DNA from: Proteobacteria bacterium UBA7415
GTDB lineage: Bacteria > Pseudomonadota > Gammaproteobacteria > Arenicellales > Arenicellaceae
DNA length: 64,000 nt
Assembly (NCBI GenBank): GCA_002470515.1
Contig: DKML01000031.1
Coordinates: 513,604 to 577,603 of the forward strand
Direction of reading: 5' to 3'
The position numbers and the translations under genes are program-made. Below the pieces are notes generated by a model. That model was not told the origin of the DNA. It saw nothing but the letters and a program-made list of their open reading frames with translations, and searched no databases. Shown piece after piece: positions 18,937 through 27,612 of this stretch. The first letter of the stretch is position 1. Each line of letters opens with the position of its first letter.

Positions 18937-20046
18937 TTATCTACTGGCCTGTTCAATAATACTGCGATATAAATCGTGACTCTTCTGCGCGAATTTTTCT
19001 ACGGAGAATAGATCATAATAACGGCGTAGCCCACCCTCCCCCAGCCTGCGGGCAATCTCAGAGTCCTTACTCAATAGGTCCATCGCGTTGAGTAAAGACA
19101 TGGTGTCATTTGGTATGACCGTTATAGCCTCCTTATTGTGCCTTGCCACCCAGGGTGCAGAAGACTTTAGCTGAGTATTAATAATAGGCTTGCCAAGGCG
19201 CATTGCCTCTAATTGCACAAGAGCAAACGCTTCGTTATTGGCGTTTGAAGCAGACACGAGCGCAATTGAATATTGCAAAAGATCAACAACGTCTTGATCG
19301 CTCGCATCACAAACAAAACGCACACTGTTAGCGAGCCCCATATCAATAGCCAATTGTTTATGCCTTTCTAGCAATGGTCCATCACCCACCAAAACGAGTT
19401 TATGAGCCGTATTCCTAATTGAGCGAATTGCAACATCTATACCCTTATACGAAACATGACGTCCGATTAAGACAAAGTACGCGTCGCATGCGTCAGAAGA
19501 TTGCATTGATGCTTTCGCTTCTGCAATGCCATATGGAATTATCTGTGTTTTTTTTCTAAATGCCTTTAGCATTGTGGAGTTGTCGATCATTGCAGTTGAA
19601 CTCACAACTACTGATTTGGCTCTCAACAACATCAATAAAGTAAAGGGCGCAACTATCCAGCGTAACTTTCGCTGGGCTACTATATTCGAATGCCAATGAA
19701 CCACAACAGGCACTGACTTGAAGCAAAAGACCAGAGCAATTTCTGCCAATGGAAAAGGGTAGTGAATTGCAATGAGGTCTTGACGTTTGAATAATCGAAC
19801 CATTCTAAATATGAGAGATGGCGCAATTGGCATAGATGCGATTTGCCCATAGGAGCGGCAACGACTAATTGCAACCCCATCAATTTCTTGCTCTAAGATG
19901 GCACCATCTTCACCAGTCGTAAGCACATGATGTGAAAATTGCGGGAGCAGAGACGTAACAAGCGACACAACTTTTTGAACTCCGCCCATAACAGGGAAAT
20001 ACACCTTGCATACATGCAATATTTTGTATTGGGGGGGGATGGTCAT
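18937..20046 (-). CDS. family 4 glycosyltransferase (module 1, first GT)
   Basis: The 369-residue GT-B protein starts YKILHVCKVYFPVMGGVQKVV, the classic glycine-rich N-terminal acceptor loop of WcaI/PimA-like enzymes. It continues with TTGEDGAILEQEIDGVAISRCRS and IAIHYPFPLAEIAL. The donor half has YFVLIGRHVSYKGIDVAIRS, LVGDGPLLERHKQLA and EAFALVQLEAMRLGKPIINT. The corresponding gene in module 2 (31198-32310) matches block for block. It sits directly downstream of the dehydratase gene in the same orientation and upstream of the second GT, so the three form one operon. The sugar transferred is not known; a mannose-derived 6-deoxysugar is plausible. Confidence 0.87.
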   Translation of the reverse strand: MTIPPQYKILHVCKVYFPVMGGVQKVVSLVTSLLPQFSHHVLTTGEDGAILEQEIDGVAISRCRSYGQIASMPIAPSLIFRMVRLFKRQDLIAIHYPFPLAEIALVFCFKSVPVVVHWHSNIVAQRKLRWIVAPFTLLMLLRAKSVVVSSTAMIDNSTMLKAFRKKTQIIPYGIAEAKASMQSSDACDAYFVLIGRHVSYKGIDVAIRSIRNTAHKLVLVGDGPLLERHKQLAIDMGLANSVRFVCDASDQDVVDLLQYSIALVSASNANNEAFALVQLEAMRLGKPIINTQLKSSAPWVARHNKEAITVIPNDTMSLLNAMDLLSKDSEIARRLGEGGLRRYYDLFSVEKFAQKSHDLYRSIIEQASR

Positions 20047-20162
20047 TCTGTTTTGCTTGTTTTTAAGGGCCGATACAGACAGCCATACAATGCTACGATA
20101 ATTTTAAGGCAGATTCTCCACCAATAAGATTATAGCGCAAAAAAGCGTCTCAAAACATAAGG

Positions 20163-21176
20163 TCAAGAAACTAATAGGTTGTTCGTGGGGCTAACTAATT
20201 TTCGTGCCGCATCCTCGCCCACTGAACTTAACAACTCGGAATAAACCATGTCGGTAATAATATCCTTGAACGAAGATTGCACATGCCAATTAAGTTTTTC
20301 TTGTGTCTGCGTCGGGTCGCAAAGAGTTTGCTTAATATCCAGCGGTCGCAATAATGCGTCTTTAACTAATAGATGGTCTTCGTAGGCCAACCCCAATACT
20401 GAAAAGGCAGTGTCTAGAAAATCTCTGAGACTATGAGTAACCCCTGTCGCTATTAGGTAATCATCCGGCTCCGTCTGGCGAAGACTCAACTTAGCTGCTT
20501 GCATAAAATCGGTCGCTGATCCCCAGTCTCTATACACACTAAGGTTCCCTAGCTCTATGCTTGATGCTGCGCCGATTGCAATTTCACAAGCCGCATTAAC
20601 AATCTTAGACGTCACGTAATTTCTCTGTCTTAGAGGTGACTCGAAGTTTGAGAGAATTCCGCTTACTGCATAAAGACCATAGGCCTCTCTGTAATTTTTA
20701 GCTTGATAATGAGCACAACTTTTACCAATCCCATAAGGGCTCTTCGGGTCATGACGCGTACGAACCGTCGCAGCGTCATAGCAATTACCAAACATTTCAG
20801 TAGAAGTGGCAATAAAACAGGGAATACTCTTATCTGTCTTTCGAACAGCATCAAGCAAGTTTACCGTGGTAAGAGCAATGCTATAAATAGTTTCAGCAGG
20901 TTGCTGAAATGATCTAGCAACCGATGAAGGCGCTGCTAGATGATATATTTCATCGGGTCGTAACTGGTCGACTAGATCTAAAACTGCATCCGCTTGTCTT
21001 AAATCCATAGACCTTAAAGAAATATGGTCGTTTATATTTAATACTTCTAGATTTGACGTGCTAACGAGTTTAGCATCTCGAGTGGTTCCAACAACAGCGT
21101 AACCATCATTGAGCAACAACCTTGCAAGATGTGCGCCTCCTTGGCCAGAAACACCTGTAATAAGGGCGGTTTTCAT
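20163..21176 (-). CDS. gmd: GDP-mannose 4,6-dehydratase family enzyme (module 1)
   Basis: This 337-residue extended short-chain dehydrogenase should convert GDP-mannose to GDP-4-dehydro-6-deoxymannose. The NAD(P) site is ALITGVSGQGGAHLARLL (residues 4-21). The active-site Ser/Thr-x-Glu region is ATSTEMFGN, and Tyr-x3-Lys lies in SPYGIGKS. The GMD-specific blocks NYVTSKIVNAACEIA, RDWGSATDFMQAAKLSLRQ, DDYLIATGVTHSLRDF and RPLDIKQTLCDPTQTQEKLNW are all present. It is the first gene of a leftward operon with two GT4 genes and is divergent from the Wzm/Wzt pair. No GDP-4-keto-6-deoxymannose reductase, aminotransferase or fucose synthase is present in the window. Confidence 0.87.
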   Translation of the reverse strand: MKTALITGVSGQGGAHLARLLLNDGYAVVGTTRDAKLVSTSNLEVLNINDHISLRSMDLRQADAVLDLVDQLRPDEIYHLAAPSSVARSFQQPAETIYSIALTTVNLLDAVRKTDKSIPCFIATSTEMFGNCYDAATVRTRHDPKSPYGIGKSCAHYQAKNYREAYGLYAVSGILSNFESPLRQRNYVTSKIVNAACEIAIGAASSIELGNLSVYRDWGSATDFMQAAKLSLRQTEPDDYLIATGVTHSLRDFLDTAFSVLGLAYEDHLLVKDALLRPLDIKQTLCDPTQTQEKLNWHVQSSFKDIITDMVYSELLSSVGEDAARKLVSPTNNLLVS

Positions 21177-21350
21177 TATTAAATCATAAACGTATGGATA
21201 GCCACTTAGTTTAATATAATGCGAGCCACCAAGATAGACAAATTGCCTACAAGCTAATACTGTTTAATCAGCGTCTCATTTGATTTGTGCCAAACCAACT
21301 TAACGACAAAACGTTGACAATTCGATTCAATAAATAGAACCCAATTTTCC

Positions 21351-22133
21351 ATGCAAATGCCACTAAACCAGTACTTCAAGTTAATTGATACGCACGCAAA
21401 ACTGCAATTGCGAGCCGATGCGTCTCGCTATTTTTTTGGTTATTTATGGTGGTTACTTGAACCGCTTCTTTATGTACTGGTCTTTTACGTAGTGTTTGAA
21501 TTATTACTAGACTCCGGAAGAAGTGATTTTTTAGTATTCCTTATGTGTGGAAAACTCGTCTTCGTCTGGTTTTCAAAGTCTGTAACGCAAGCATCCAATA
21601 GCATTATCGACAACAACGGTCTAATTGGAATGATCGACATCCCAAAGTCACTATTCCCTTTAGCTGTATTGCAACAAGGCATCTATCGTCAGCTCGCAGT
21701 ATTTGTACTACTCATCGCGTTCTTATTGTTGAGCGGCTATTCGATCTCCGTGGAATGGCTGTACCTGTTGCCGCTCGTAATAGTCAATTATTTGGTTATA
21801 GCTGCCTGCGCCTTGATTGGCGCCAGTCTAGTATGTTTCATGCGTGACGTAAGCCTTATTATCGGCCTAGGAATGATTTTTATGCTCTTCGTTTCTGGGG
21901 TGTTCTGGGACGTGCGAGCCTTGGACAACGTGGAAATGACTCGCATGATTTTGATTTGGAATCCGCTCGCGTTTCTTATAGATGCGTATAGACAGATTTT
22001 TATGTTTCAGCAAGTCCCTGATTTAACGCACTTGTTCTTATTGGGACTGAGTTCCGGATGCATTGTGTATATAGTGTCCAGCCTTATGCGCAAATACAGC
22101 CAAGCTATTGCATTGAGGGCCCTTTCGGCATGA
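21351..22133 (+). CDS. wzm: ABC-2 type polysaccharide export permease (module 1)
   Basis: This 260-residue inner-membrane protein has the ABC-2 layout: an N-terminal amphipathic segment with RYFFGYLWWLLEPLLYVLVFY, about six membrane helices, and the late FVSGVFWDVRAL...IWNPLAFLIDAYRQIFMF block typical of Wzm and KpsM proteins. It exports a lipid-linked polysaccharide with its ATPase partner encoded immediately downstream (ATGA overlap at 22130-22133). It is divergent from the dehydratase gene across 174 bases. A TTGACA at 21314 could be a -35 box, but no good -10 follows. Its sequence is quite unlike the second permease at 33859, so the two exporters are not recent copies of one another. Confidence 0.85.
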   Translation: MQMPLNQYFKLIDTHAKLQLRADASRYFFGYLWWLLEPLLYVLVFYVVFELLLDSGRSDFLVFLMCGKLVFVWFSKSVTQASNSIIDNNGLIGMIDIPKSLFPLAVLQQGIYRQLAVFVLLIAFLLLSGYSISVEWLYLLPLVIVNYLVIAACALIGASLVCFMRDVSLIIGLGMIFMLFVSGVFWDVRALDNVEMTRMILIWNPLAFLIDAYRQIFMFQQVPDLTHLFLLGLSSGCIVYIVSSLMRKYSQAIALRALSA

Positions 22134-22861
22134 TAGAAGAAAATCAAAGTGTTGCACTTGATGTTCAAGATATCTCACTTCGATATCTGAGCAGTAATAA
22201 CACATTTGGAGCAAGCTCTAAGCTGATACTCGATTCTCTTTCTCTTAAAGTGTATGAAGGTGAAACTCTAGGATTAGTAGGTAAAAACGGATGCGGAAAA
22301 TCAACACTGCTCCGTTTACTTGCCGGTATTTTGGCGCCAACGACAGGTTCTGTGCTTCAGCCTACCCCCAAAACTATTTCTCTTCTAGCGATCGGTTTAG
22401 GCTTTAATGTGCAGCTAACCGGTCGAGACAATGCTCTTTTTGCAGCGATGTTACAAGGCTCTACCAAAAAAGAGGCTACATCCTACCTCTCAGAAATAAA
22501 AGATTTCTCTGGGCTTGGTGATTCTTTTGAAGATCCGGTAAAAACGTATTCCACGGGAATGCGCGCTAGACTTGGATTCACAACAGCGCTCATGACTAAA
22601 GTTGACATACTGCTGATCGATGAAATATTGAGCGTGGGCGATGCTGAATTTAGAACCAAAGCTTTTGATGCAATGAAAGAGAGAATAAGCGGAGATCAAA
22701 CCGTAGTGCTTGTCTCACATGCAGATGATCAGATACAGACACTCTGTGACAGGGTTGCTTGGATTGATAATGGCAAGATCAAAGCCCTAGGCAACCCAAA
22801 AGACACGTTACGAGCCTATTGCGTATCTATTTACGAAGAAAATAAACAAAACACAAAATAG
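22130..22861 (+). CDS. wzt: ABC polysaccharide exporter ATPase, short form (module 1)
   Basis: This is the ATPase subunit partnering Wzm. The start at 22130 overlaps the permease stop (ATGA); an upstream in-frame ATG at 22058 would lie well inside the permease gene. Walker A is GKNGCGKST (residues 51-59), the signature YSTGMRARLGF (140-150), Walker B ILLIDE (160-165) and the H-loop VLVSHADDQ. At 243 residues it has only the nucleotide-binding domain and lacks the C-terminal carbohydrate-binding domain that E. coli O8/O9a Wzt uses to recognise a terminated chain. It therefore resembles capsule- or teichoic-type exporters (KpsT, TagH). Confidence 0.86.
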   Translation: MIEENQSVALDVQDISLRYLSSNNTFGASSKLILDSLSLKVYEGETLGLVGKNGCGKSTLLRLLAGILAPTTGSVLQPTPKTISLLAIGLGFNVQLTGRDNALFAAMLQGSTKKEATSYLSEIKDFSGLGDSFEDPVKTYSTGMRARLGFTTALMTKVDILLIDEILSVGDAEFRTKAFDAMKERISGDQTVVLVSHADDQIQTLCDRVAWIDNGKIKALGNPKDTLRAYCVSIYEENKQNTK

Positions 22862-23136
22862 AATCATCGCGCGCATAGACGGCATGAACAAAGCGACATG
22901 TAGCAATGTTGCGTCAAACGGATTGGGGCGGCTGCTCTGACATACTGCTGGTATCTAGCGTGTTTAATCTTGCAGTTCGATCGCATCGAGTTGAAAAACA
23001 ACACAATGTTGATAATTCGGTTCCTTATAAAAGTAGTCGTCAGAAACGAAGCGAGCGCTCAAGTGAGAGTTTTCCTAAAGTAACCTGGGGATTGCATCTA
23101 GAGCTTAAGTCACCTGAGTAAAGACTGTTTTCTATT

Positions 23137-23459
23137 TTAAGGCAGATCTAAATCACAACCACATTGAGTTGCGCCCAATGAGTCTACAGTTTCAGTTACG
23201 GCGCAAAGTTGAGCACTTTGTGCCGCGGCTTCCGCTTCACAAGCGGCTTGACAAGTGGCGGCACCAGAAGGATGGCCGATTAGGGGCCCGCCAACTGTTA
23301 CATCAGTAACACACTTGTTTGCGCGTGTGCTGGCAGTATTACTGAGTCAATAATAGGCTTGCTCCACTTGGCGGGCATCACCAAAGACGCAACCGATCCA
23401 ATTCCTACAACGGCTATCATTTTTCTGCGGTCAGCTTGTTGAGTCCTAATTTCTTTCAT
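23137..23459 (-). pseudogene. small exported Cys-rich protein, interrupted by a one-base frameshift
   Basis: The first 49 residues (MKEIRTQQADRRKMIAVVGI ... WSKPIIDSVILPAHAQTS) form an RR-containing signal-like segment followed by the W-x-KP-x3-S-x2-LPAHAQTS block, which I recall from small proteins near large repeat surface proteins. ATG 23459 has AGGG seven bases upstream. Frame zero then stops after four codons (TAA). The other frame continues for 58 residues from a Cys codon at 23313-23311 (CVTDVTVGG ... CQAAC ... CGCDLDLP) to TAA at 23137. Losing one base at 23313 explains it; re-adding it gives about 107 residues. No standard slippery heptamer is in frame, so a mutation or sequencing error is more likely than programmed shifting. 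It lies just downstream of the 1226-residue protein and is probably its functional partner. Confidence 0.65.
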
Positions 23460-23533
23460 TTTTTTACCCTGTTCTTCAATAGTTGTACTAGCCAATAAAA
23501 TGAAAACATCTTCTTTTTAATTTAAATCTTTAA

Positions 23534-26500
23534 TCAGATAATATTCTCTTCAAATAACAATGGGAACAGTATGTTGGGTACGATCGTTCGCATTCTACGT
23601 TCGTCAATAGAGTCTGGTACACCATTATTGTTTTCATCTAAATCGGCAACATTTGGATCTGTACCATAGCGATACTCTTCCAAATTGCTAAAACCGTCGC
23701 CATCAGGATCACCCTGTTGATCGAAAGAGTTAAATGGGTCTAAGCCATTCTCTATTTCCCAGTCGTCAGGCATTTGATCGTTATCACTGTCGTTGTCGCA
23801 CGCATCCCCCAAACCATCTTTATCTAAATCAGCTTGATTTGTGTTGGCGTCATTTGGACAATTATCAATTTCATTAGGGACTGTGTCATCGTCAAAGTCC
23901 ACGTCCACGTCCACAGTTAGCGTTGCGCTGGCTGACCCGCTACTTCCTGCTGATGAAGTTAAATCACTAGTCGTGTTAACGAACACACCGCCTATCGCCG
24001 ATTGCACGTTTACAGATACGCTACAAATCGACGTAGACCCTACTGAGCTGTCAGAGACGGTAATCACGGACGACCCAGCATCGGCCGTTATGCTTCCGCC
24101 CAAACAAGTGGAAATTAAACCAGGTGATGGCGACACAACCAAACCAGCAGGCATAGAGTCTATGAACCTGATAGTTGTCGCCGCACTTGGAGACGATAAA
24201 TTATCGATAATAAATCGCAACACACTTACTTCGTCGGTTTCGACAGAATCTGGAGTAAACACTTTTGAAAAAGTGGGTGGAGTTGGTACGATTGTTAATA
24301 TATCAGTAGCCGCTTGGCCAGTAACGCTAGCTGCGCCCACCATACCGGCCACAGAACTTGTTGTGTTTGTATAGACATCTGAAGGTGTCGCTCCAGGAAC
24401 CGAAACAGGCACATCAAATTGACACTGCTCACCAGCAGCAAGAGCACCGCCAGAAAAGCCTATGGTTCCAGCATCGGGATTTGCCGCTACTGTGCCCCCA
24501 CAAGCCGAGATCGGCAAGCCTGTTGCCGTCATACCGCTCAGCGCGGCGTCGAGATCATCGCTGAACGATACACCGCTGATAGCACGGACTGCATCAAGAT
24601 TGGTAAGCATAAAACGCAAGCTAGTCGTGCCGCCAGCGCCAACGGTGCTATCACTGAACTCCTTAGTAAGCGAAATAATCTCATTGTTTATCACTAAACT
24701 AGAAGTACTGTTGTTGGCTCGTACGCTCGAGGCACCACCCAAAATAGCCGTTAGAGCACTAGTTGAATTAACAAACTCACCATTGGCAGCACTCACTGGT
24801 ATTTGCACTGATATATCAAAAGTACATTGCTCACCTACGGCGAGTGTGCCACCTGTAAAAGTTAGGAATGTTGTCCCACTTATGGCACTGCCAGCACCGC
24901 AAGGGCTACTAGGTAGAGGAGCAATCGCGCTTAGCCCGGAAAGCGCCGACGTCAAACTGTCCGTAAACAGGATGTTGGTAATATCATCGGTTGAACTAAT
25001 ATTGGCTAGCGTAAACCGCAGCGTTGCTTGATCTCCAGGAAGGAAAGGATTGCCTATAAATTCGCTGTCAAACGTAATGCCAGCGACCACCAAGTCGCTA
25101 GTCGCGGCGGCGCCTGTAACGGGCAAACCGCCTACGGTTGCCGTAGGGGCGCTGGAAGTGCTTGTTACTGTTGCCACCGGCGCGGCGGCTGGCACATCAA
25201 GCGTAACGCTGAAAACGCAATCTTCACCGGGAGCAAGTGTGCCCCCCGTTAATGTGAGCAACGTATCTCCAGCCGACCCCGTTAACGATGAGCCTGCGCC
25301 ACAGGGAGGATCAGGTGATACGGGTAAGTTCGCTATTAAACCAGCAAGGGCTGCGTTTAAGTCATCGGTGAAGGAGATGTTAGTTGCGGGGCCAGCCGCA
25401 TCGGCAGAATAGTTAAATCTATATTCAAGCGTTACGCTACCGCCAGGAGCCACCGGGTCGTTAGTGAAGTCTTTTGATAACTCAGGCATCGGTGTCACGA
25501 CGATCGAGACGCTTGCTGTATTTATACTCTGAGATTGCCGATCAACAGTTGCCGTACCAGCTTCGGCGACCACTGGGTATATGCCTGGAGGTGCATCGTT
25601 GCTCGTTACAATGGCAAGTGAGAAAGTACAAGAACCAGCAGTACCTAGATATCCGCCTGAAATGCTAAGGTTCGCTTTATCGAGACCAGAAATAGGATTA
25701 AACGTAAAGGTAGAGCCAACACCGCAGGAACCAATTGCCGGCGTCATACTCGGGGTAGTAATGAAACTGGGAAACGTGCTACTAAACGTTATGTCGCTAG
25801 CGCCAGACGTAGAGCTCGTATTGGTAACCGTGTATTCGAGCGTTGTTGTGTCGCCAGCAGTGACGGTTGATGGCATAAGGGTCATACTAATGATCGGAGC
25901 AGTGCTCACTACTAGGCGGTCGGTCCCAATATAGCCGATAAAGGGCGATCCATCGACCGTTGCTGTTACACGGCTGGTGCTGCTGGTGTATGTTCCTTTC
26001 GGTGCGTTCGCAGGCAGATTAAGGTTGGCACGAATGGTGCAAGAACTTTGAGGCGCGATGGTGCCGCCGCTGAAGATTAAGTTAGCAGTGCCAACACCGC
26101 CTACTGACCCGCCACAATCATTTGATAATAAACTGCTATACGTGAGGCCAGCTAGAGCGGCGCCAAGGTCATCGCTAAAGGCGACTGCTGTAGCCGATGA
26201 GTTACGATTAAGGTTAGTGAGCGTATATTCGAGAACTACACTTCCGCCAGGTGCAACAGGATCATCAAGAAATGATTTGCTGATAGCTTCTCGAGGAACA
26301 TTTAGCGTTGCGCTTGCTTTACCACTATTTAAGCCGCCAACAAGCAGATCTCCAGACACATTGTTATAGGTGCCCGCAGAAGCAACGGTAACATTCACAC
26401 CAACAGTGCAGGAACTTTCGTCCTCAAGTGCAGGAAAGCTCGGATTAAAGCCGTTAGCAAACATAGAAATGCTCGAGCTGCCTGAATTGGCGGTTAAAGT

Positions 26501-27214
26501 AACAGGATATACGTTGATGCCGCAATCGGTTACCGCATTTGCTAGTGGTGCGATGACCATGCCAGATGGCAGGCTATTGCTAAAGCTTAAGCTTGCTAAT
26601 CCAGATGGGTTGGCCGTATTGTCTATCGTAAAAGTCAGTCGGCTAGTTTGACCTGCTGAGATCGTACTTGGCGAAAAATTCATGCTGAACCCAGCACGAG
26701 TAACATCAACGATTAAGTCGTCTGATGCTGTGCCAGAATTACCCAGCGTTGATGTCAAATCTCCAGAGACATTCATGTGTGTCACTGGGAGGCCTACAGT
26801 TGGAGCTGCGCTGCTCACTACATCGACAAACACTCTGCAAGAAGCTCCCGGTGCTAAGCGACCCGCATTAAGGCTTACGCTGGTAGCGCGATCGGTCGCG
26901 TATAAAATGGCTGCCGGGCCACAGTCGTTGCTGGCGTTACCCGGTGAAGCAATTGTTAAGCCTGATGGAAAACTGTCGATGAACGCAATGTCATCGGCCG
27001 CGGTCGCGGTGGGGTTAGTAATATCAAACGTTAAGGTACTAACACTGCCCGGACCAATGATATCTGAGGCGAACGTTTTATCAAACGTCAGTTGCGCAAA
27101 AGCGGATTGACTGATAAGCAGGCTTACAAAAAAAAGTGCTACTCTAAATGCACCGGATCTAATTCGAGATGATTTGGTTAAGGAGTAATGCGCCAAATTT
27201 ATACTATTCATCAT
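23534..27214 (-). CDS. large secreted repeat protein with C-terminal thrombospondin type-3 calcium repeats
   Basis: The 1226-residue product has a signal peptide (hydrophobic core VALFFVSLLIS, cleavage near AFAQ-LTFDK). About eight to nine tandem beta-sandwich repeats of roughly 110-125 residues follow, each with a KTF/KSF-x-D-P--PG-S-TL-FTLTN opening, an I-F-D-L-S-L segment and a Cys pair (DCG ... SC-F-V). These DUF11/DUF7933-like repeats are followed by Asp-rich TSP3-type motifs from about residue 1105 (DFDDDTVPNEIDNCPND, DLDKDGLGDACD, DSDNDQMPDDWE, DPDGDGFSNLEEYRYGTDP), which bind calcium. It ends RRMRTIVPNILFPLLFEENI, a short hydrophobic tail without a clear sorting motif. It is probably an adhesin or cell-surface structural protein. 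The gene lies between the two export modules. Confidence 0.8.
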   Translation of the reverse strand: MMNSINLAHYSLTKSSRIRSGAFRVALFFVSLLISQSAFAQLTFDKTFASDIIGPGSVSTLTFDITNPTATAADDIAFIDSFPSGLTIASPGNASNDCGPAAILYATDRATSVSLNAGRLAPGASCRVFVDVVSSAAPTVGLPVTHMNVSGDLTSTLGNSGTASDDLIVDVTRAGFSMNFSPSTISAGQTSRLTFTIDNTANPSGLASLSFSNSLPSGMVIAPLANAVTDCGINVYPVTLTANSGSSSISMFANGFNPSFPALEDESSCTVGVNVTVASAGTYNNVSGDLLVGGLNSGKASATLNVPREAISKSFLDDPVAPGGSVVLEYTLTNLNRNSSATAVAFSDDLGAALAGLTYSSLLSNDCGGSVGGVGTANLIFSGGTIAPQSSCTIRANLNLPANAPKGTYTSSTSRVTATVDGSPFIGYIGTDRLVVSTAPIISMTLMPSTVTAGDTTTLEYTVTNTSSTSGASDITFSSTFPSFITTPSMTPAIGSCGVGSTFTFNPISGLDKANLSISGGYLGTAGSCTFSLAIVTSNDAPPGIYPVVAEAGTATVDRQSQSINTASVSIVVTPMPELSKDFTNDPVAPGGSVTLEYRFNYSADAAGPATNISFTDDLNAALAGLIANLPVSPDPPCGAGSSLTGSAGDTLLTLTGGTLAPGEDCVFSVTLDVPAAAPVATVTSTSSAPTATVGGLPVTGAAATSDLVVAGITFDSEFIGNPFLPGDQATLRFTLANISSTDDITNILFTDSLTSALSGLSAIAPLPSSPCGAGSAISGTTFLTFTGGTLAVGEQCTFDISVQIPVSAANGEFVNSTSALTAILGGASSVRANNSTSSLVINNEIISLTKEFSDSTVGAGGTTSLRFMLTNLDAVRAISGVSFSDDLDAALSGMTATGLPISACGGTVAANPDAGTIGFSGGALAAGEQCQFDVPVSVPGATPSDVYTNTTSSVAGMVGAASVTGQAATDILTIVPTPPTFSKVFTPDSVETDEVSVLRFIIDNLSSPSAATTIRFIDSMPAGLVVSPSPGLISTCLGGSITADAGSSVITVSDSSVGSTSICSVSVNVQSAIGGVFVNTTSDLTSSAGSSGSASATLTVDVDVDFDDDTVPNEIDNCPNDANTNQADLDKDGLGDACDNDSDNDQMPDDWEIENGLDPFNSFDQQGDPDGDGFSNLEEYRYGTDPNVADLDENNNGVPDSIDERRMRTIVPNILFPLLFEENII

Positions 27215-27612
27215 TTACGACCACTTCAGTTGTTACTGCGTCATTCTTATCGAGTTGCTGCGTCATTTTTATCGAAAAGTCGCAAGCGCATTTTTTAAGC
27301 ACATTTAGATGTTCATAACTAATGAACAAAAGTGTGCACATGTGTCCATGAAGAACTACCTTAGTCCCTCATAGGCTAATCAAAGCTAATTCGAATTGGT
27401 CATCGTAACCACGAAAACCTGCAAAACCCCACGTTAGCCAGCGTGTTAAATTTTGTTAACTTCTGTTTACTCTACTACACCTTTGTAATGAATGAAATTA
27501 GACGGCTAGACTAGTTACGCTTTTTTTCGAAAAAAACTATAAAGTTTGATCAAACTTTGGGGCTCTCAGGCGTAAGCCACTCGACTTTAAATCATCAAAT
27601 GATACGCAATTC
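27215..27612. other. intergenic region upstream of the repeat protein
   Basis: About 400 AT-rich bases should contain the promoter of the leftward repeat-protein gene and the end of the thioredoxin-domain gene. CAAACTTTGGGG near 27552 is preceded by AAAGTTTGAT, giving a short inverted repeat, but no T-run. No coding potential, tRNA or repeat was found. Confidence 0.4.

Noticed and set aside
21314..21342. TTGACA box before the module-1 permease
   Set aside because: No acceptable -10 hexamer at 16-18 bases; not listed as a promoter.
22906..23121. 71-codon plus-strand open frame
   Set aside because: No ribosome site, no recognisable domain and basic low-complexity composition; probably not a gene.
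23841..27110. Several long plus-strand open frames opposite the repeat protein
   Set aside because: They are antisense images of the repetitive Thr/Ser/Val/Gly-rich gene and share no family motif.
23534..27214. Repeat array resembling a CRISPR or tandem DNA repeat
   Set aside because: The repeats are protein-level beta-sandwich repeats with diverged DNA; no CRISPR-type short repeats or spacers are present anywhere in the window.
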